Of a stretch of 64,000 nt of DNA, positions 63,796 to 64,000 are shown piece by piece; positions within the stretch are counted from its first letter, which is position 1; the number at the start of each line of letters is the position of its first letter. The stretch covers positions 62,001 through 126,000 of the forward strand of contig NZ_JAAFKD010000007.1 of assembly GCF_013299165.1 (NCBI RefSeq). The letters are read 5' to 3'. The DNA comes from Microcoleus sp. bin38.metabat.b11b12b14.051. Its GTDB lineage: Bacteria > Cyanobacteriota > Cyanobacteriia > Cyanobacteriales > Microcoleaceae. A program made the translations under genes and the position numbers. The notes under the pieces are model-generated. The model had not been told where the DNA came from. It was given only the letters and a program-made list of their open reading frames with translations, and did no database searches.

Positions 63796-64000
63796 TTAAC
63801 TTGTGATTTGTCCGATCGACTTTCCTGTCGAATTTCCTATTTTGGGCGATTCGCGAGCCATTGAGAGAGCCCAATTGCGGGTAAGTATGGTGCGCGGGTG
63901 AATGTAGCAGCGAGTTTCTAGCAAATATTTGAGAGAATAATCGCTAGCTTGCCACACGGCTGCATAGAGATTTTGCCAGCTTGTCTCGCGCAGTGCTGCT
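63796..64000 (-). CDS. yqeK: C-terminal part of YqeK-like HD-domain hydrolase (partial)
   Basis: The open frame comes in from the right edge on the minus strand and stops with TAA at 63796-63798. Visible residues include SWQNLYAAVWQASDYSLKYL, then LETRCYIHPRTILTRNWALS, a pattern that fits the end of cyanobacterial YqeK (HD-domain symmetrical Ap4A hydrolase), which typically precedes rsfS. The HD motif itself is outside the window, so this depends on the C-terminal pattern and gene order. The last 20 residues (ARESPKIGNSTGKS) are divergent. Ap4A is cleaved to two ADP by the family. Confidence 0.7.
   Translation of the reverse strand, partial: AALRETSWQNLYAAVWQASDYSLKYLLETRCYIHPRTILTRNWALSMARESPKIGNSTGKSIGQITS

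Noticed and set aside
63674-63874. A 66-codon minus-strand frame between rsfS and yqeK
   Set aside because: It overlaps the end of the yqeK frame and has no family resemblance.

Overview
The window reads as a chromosome segment of a filamentous, non-heterocystous cyanobacterium of the Microcoleus/Oscillatoria type. The evidence is: many HIP1-like GCGATCGC octamers; cyanobacterial photosynthesis and pigment genes (raf1, menG, chlB, a DUF3493 gene, CGLD27); the rimP-nusA-ylxR-infB order; many cyanobacteria-only small families (DUF2949, Mo-nitrogenase C-terminal domain, low-complexity-tail membrane protein); large multi-domain kinases; and very abundant 7-nt short tandem repeats (STRRs). The genus is an inference. 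I saw no complete insertion sequence, no CRISPR array and no rRNA.

Layout. 1-5 kb: the end of a tyrosine-kinase-like gene, an S1 protein, a dienelactone hydrolase and a UvrD-like helicase. 5-14.5 kb: a DUF4349 lipoprotein, raf1, a response regulator, menG, a DUF445 protein, a DUF3493 protein, a DUF1400 protein and a DegT aminotransferase that converges on a GT4 glycosyltransferase. 16-26 kb: the leftward translation/transcription operon rimP-nusA-ylxR-infB flanked by membrane proteins. 26.6-31 kb: a 4-Cys Ser/Thr kinase fused to a GUN4 domain, a BtuR-like protein without a P-loop, adk and rph.

30.8-38.8 kb is an accessory, defence-like region. Behind rph lie a RelE/ParE-type toxin-antitoxin pair, an Uma2 pseudogene with two in-frame TAA codons, and a truncated orphan cas6 (Cmx6-like) fused in frame to a second copy of the 3' end of rph. 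Next come a 4.7-kb AT-rich gene for an Avs4-like antiviral STAND NTPase with an Mrr-like nuclease domain, and another Uma2 gene. The 153-bp direct repeat of the rph 3' end brackets the first part of this island.

38.9-50 kb: a giant Ser/Thr kinase-ATPase-GAF-histidine kinase, a KTSC protein, chlB, a possible toxin-antitoxin pair (PBECR2-like plus DUF2283-DUF2188), a third Uma2 and two small proteins. 49.9-54.4 kb: a repeat cluster containing a 102-bp MITE with a clear target duplication, then a NACHT-HEAT protein whose coding sequence has absorbed a dispersed repeat in frame. 54.5-64 kb: a Mo-nitrogenase C-terminal-domain protein, a rhomboid protease, a Cache-HAMP-PAS histidine kinase, small proteins, two identical initiator tRNA genes in tandem, an asparaginase, and CGLD27-rsfS-yqeK.

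The housekeeping genes form ordinary short operons separated by repeat-rich spacers. The heptamer repeats often touch start or stop codons and in three genes encode the last residues and the stop. The defence-related genes (Avs4-like, NACHT, toxin-antitoxin modules, Uma2, the cas6 remnant) are the accessory layer.
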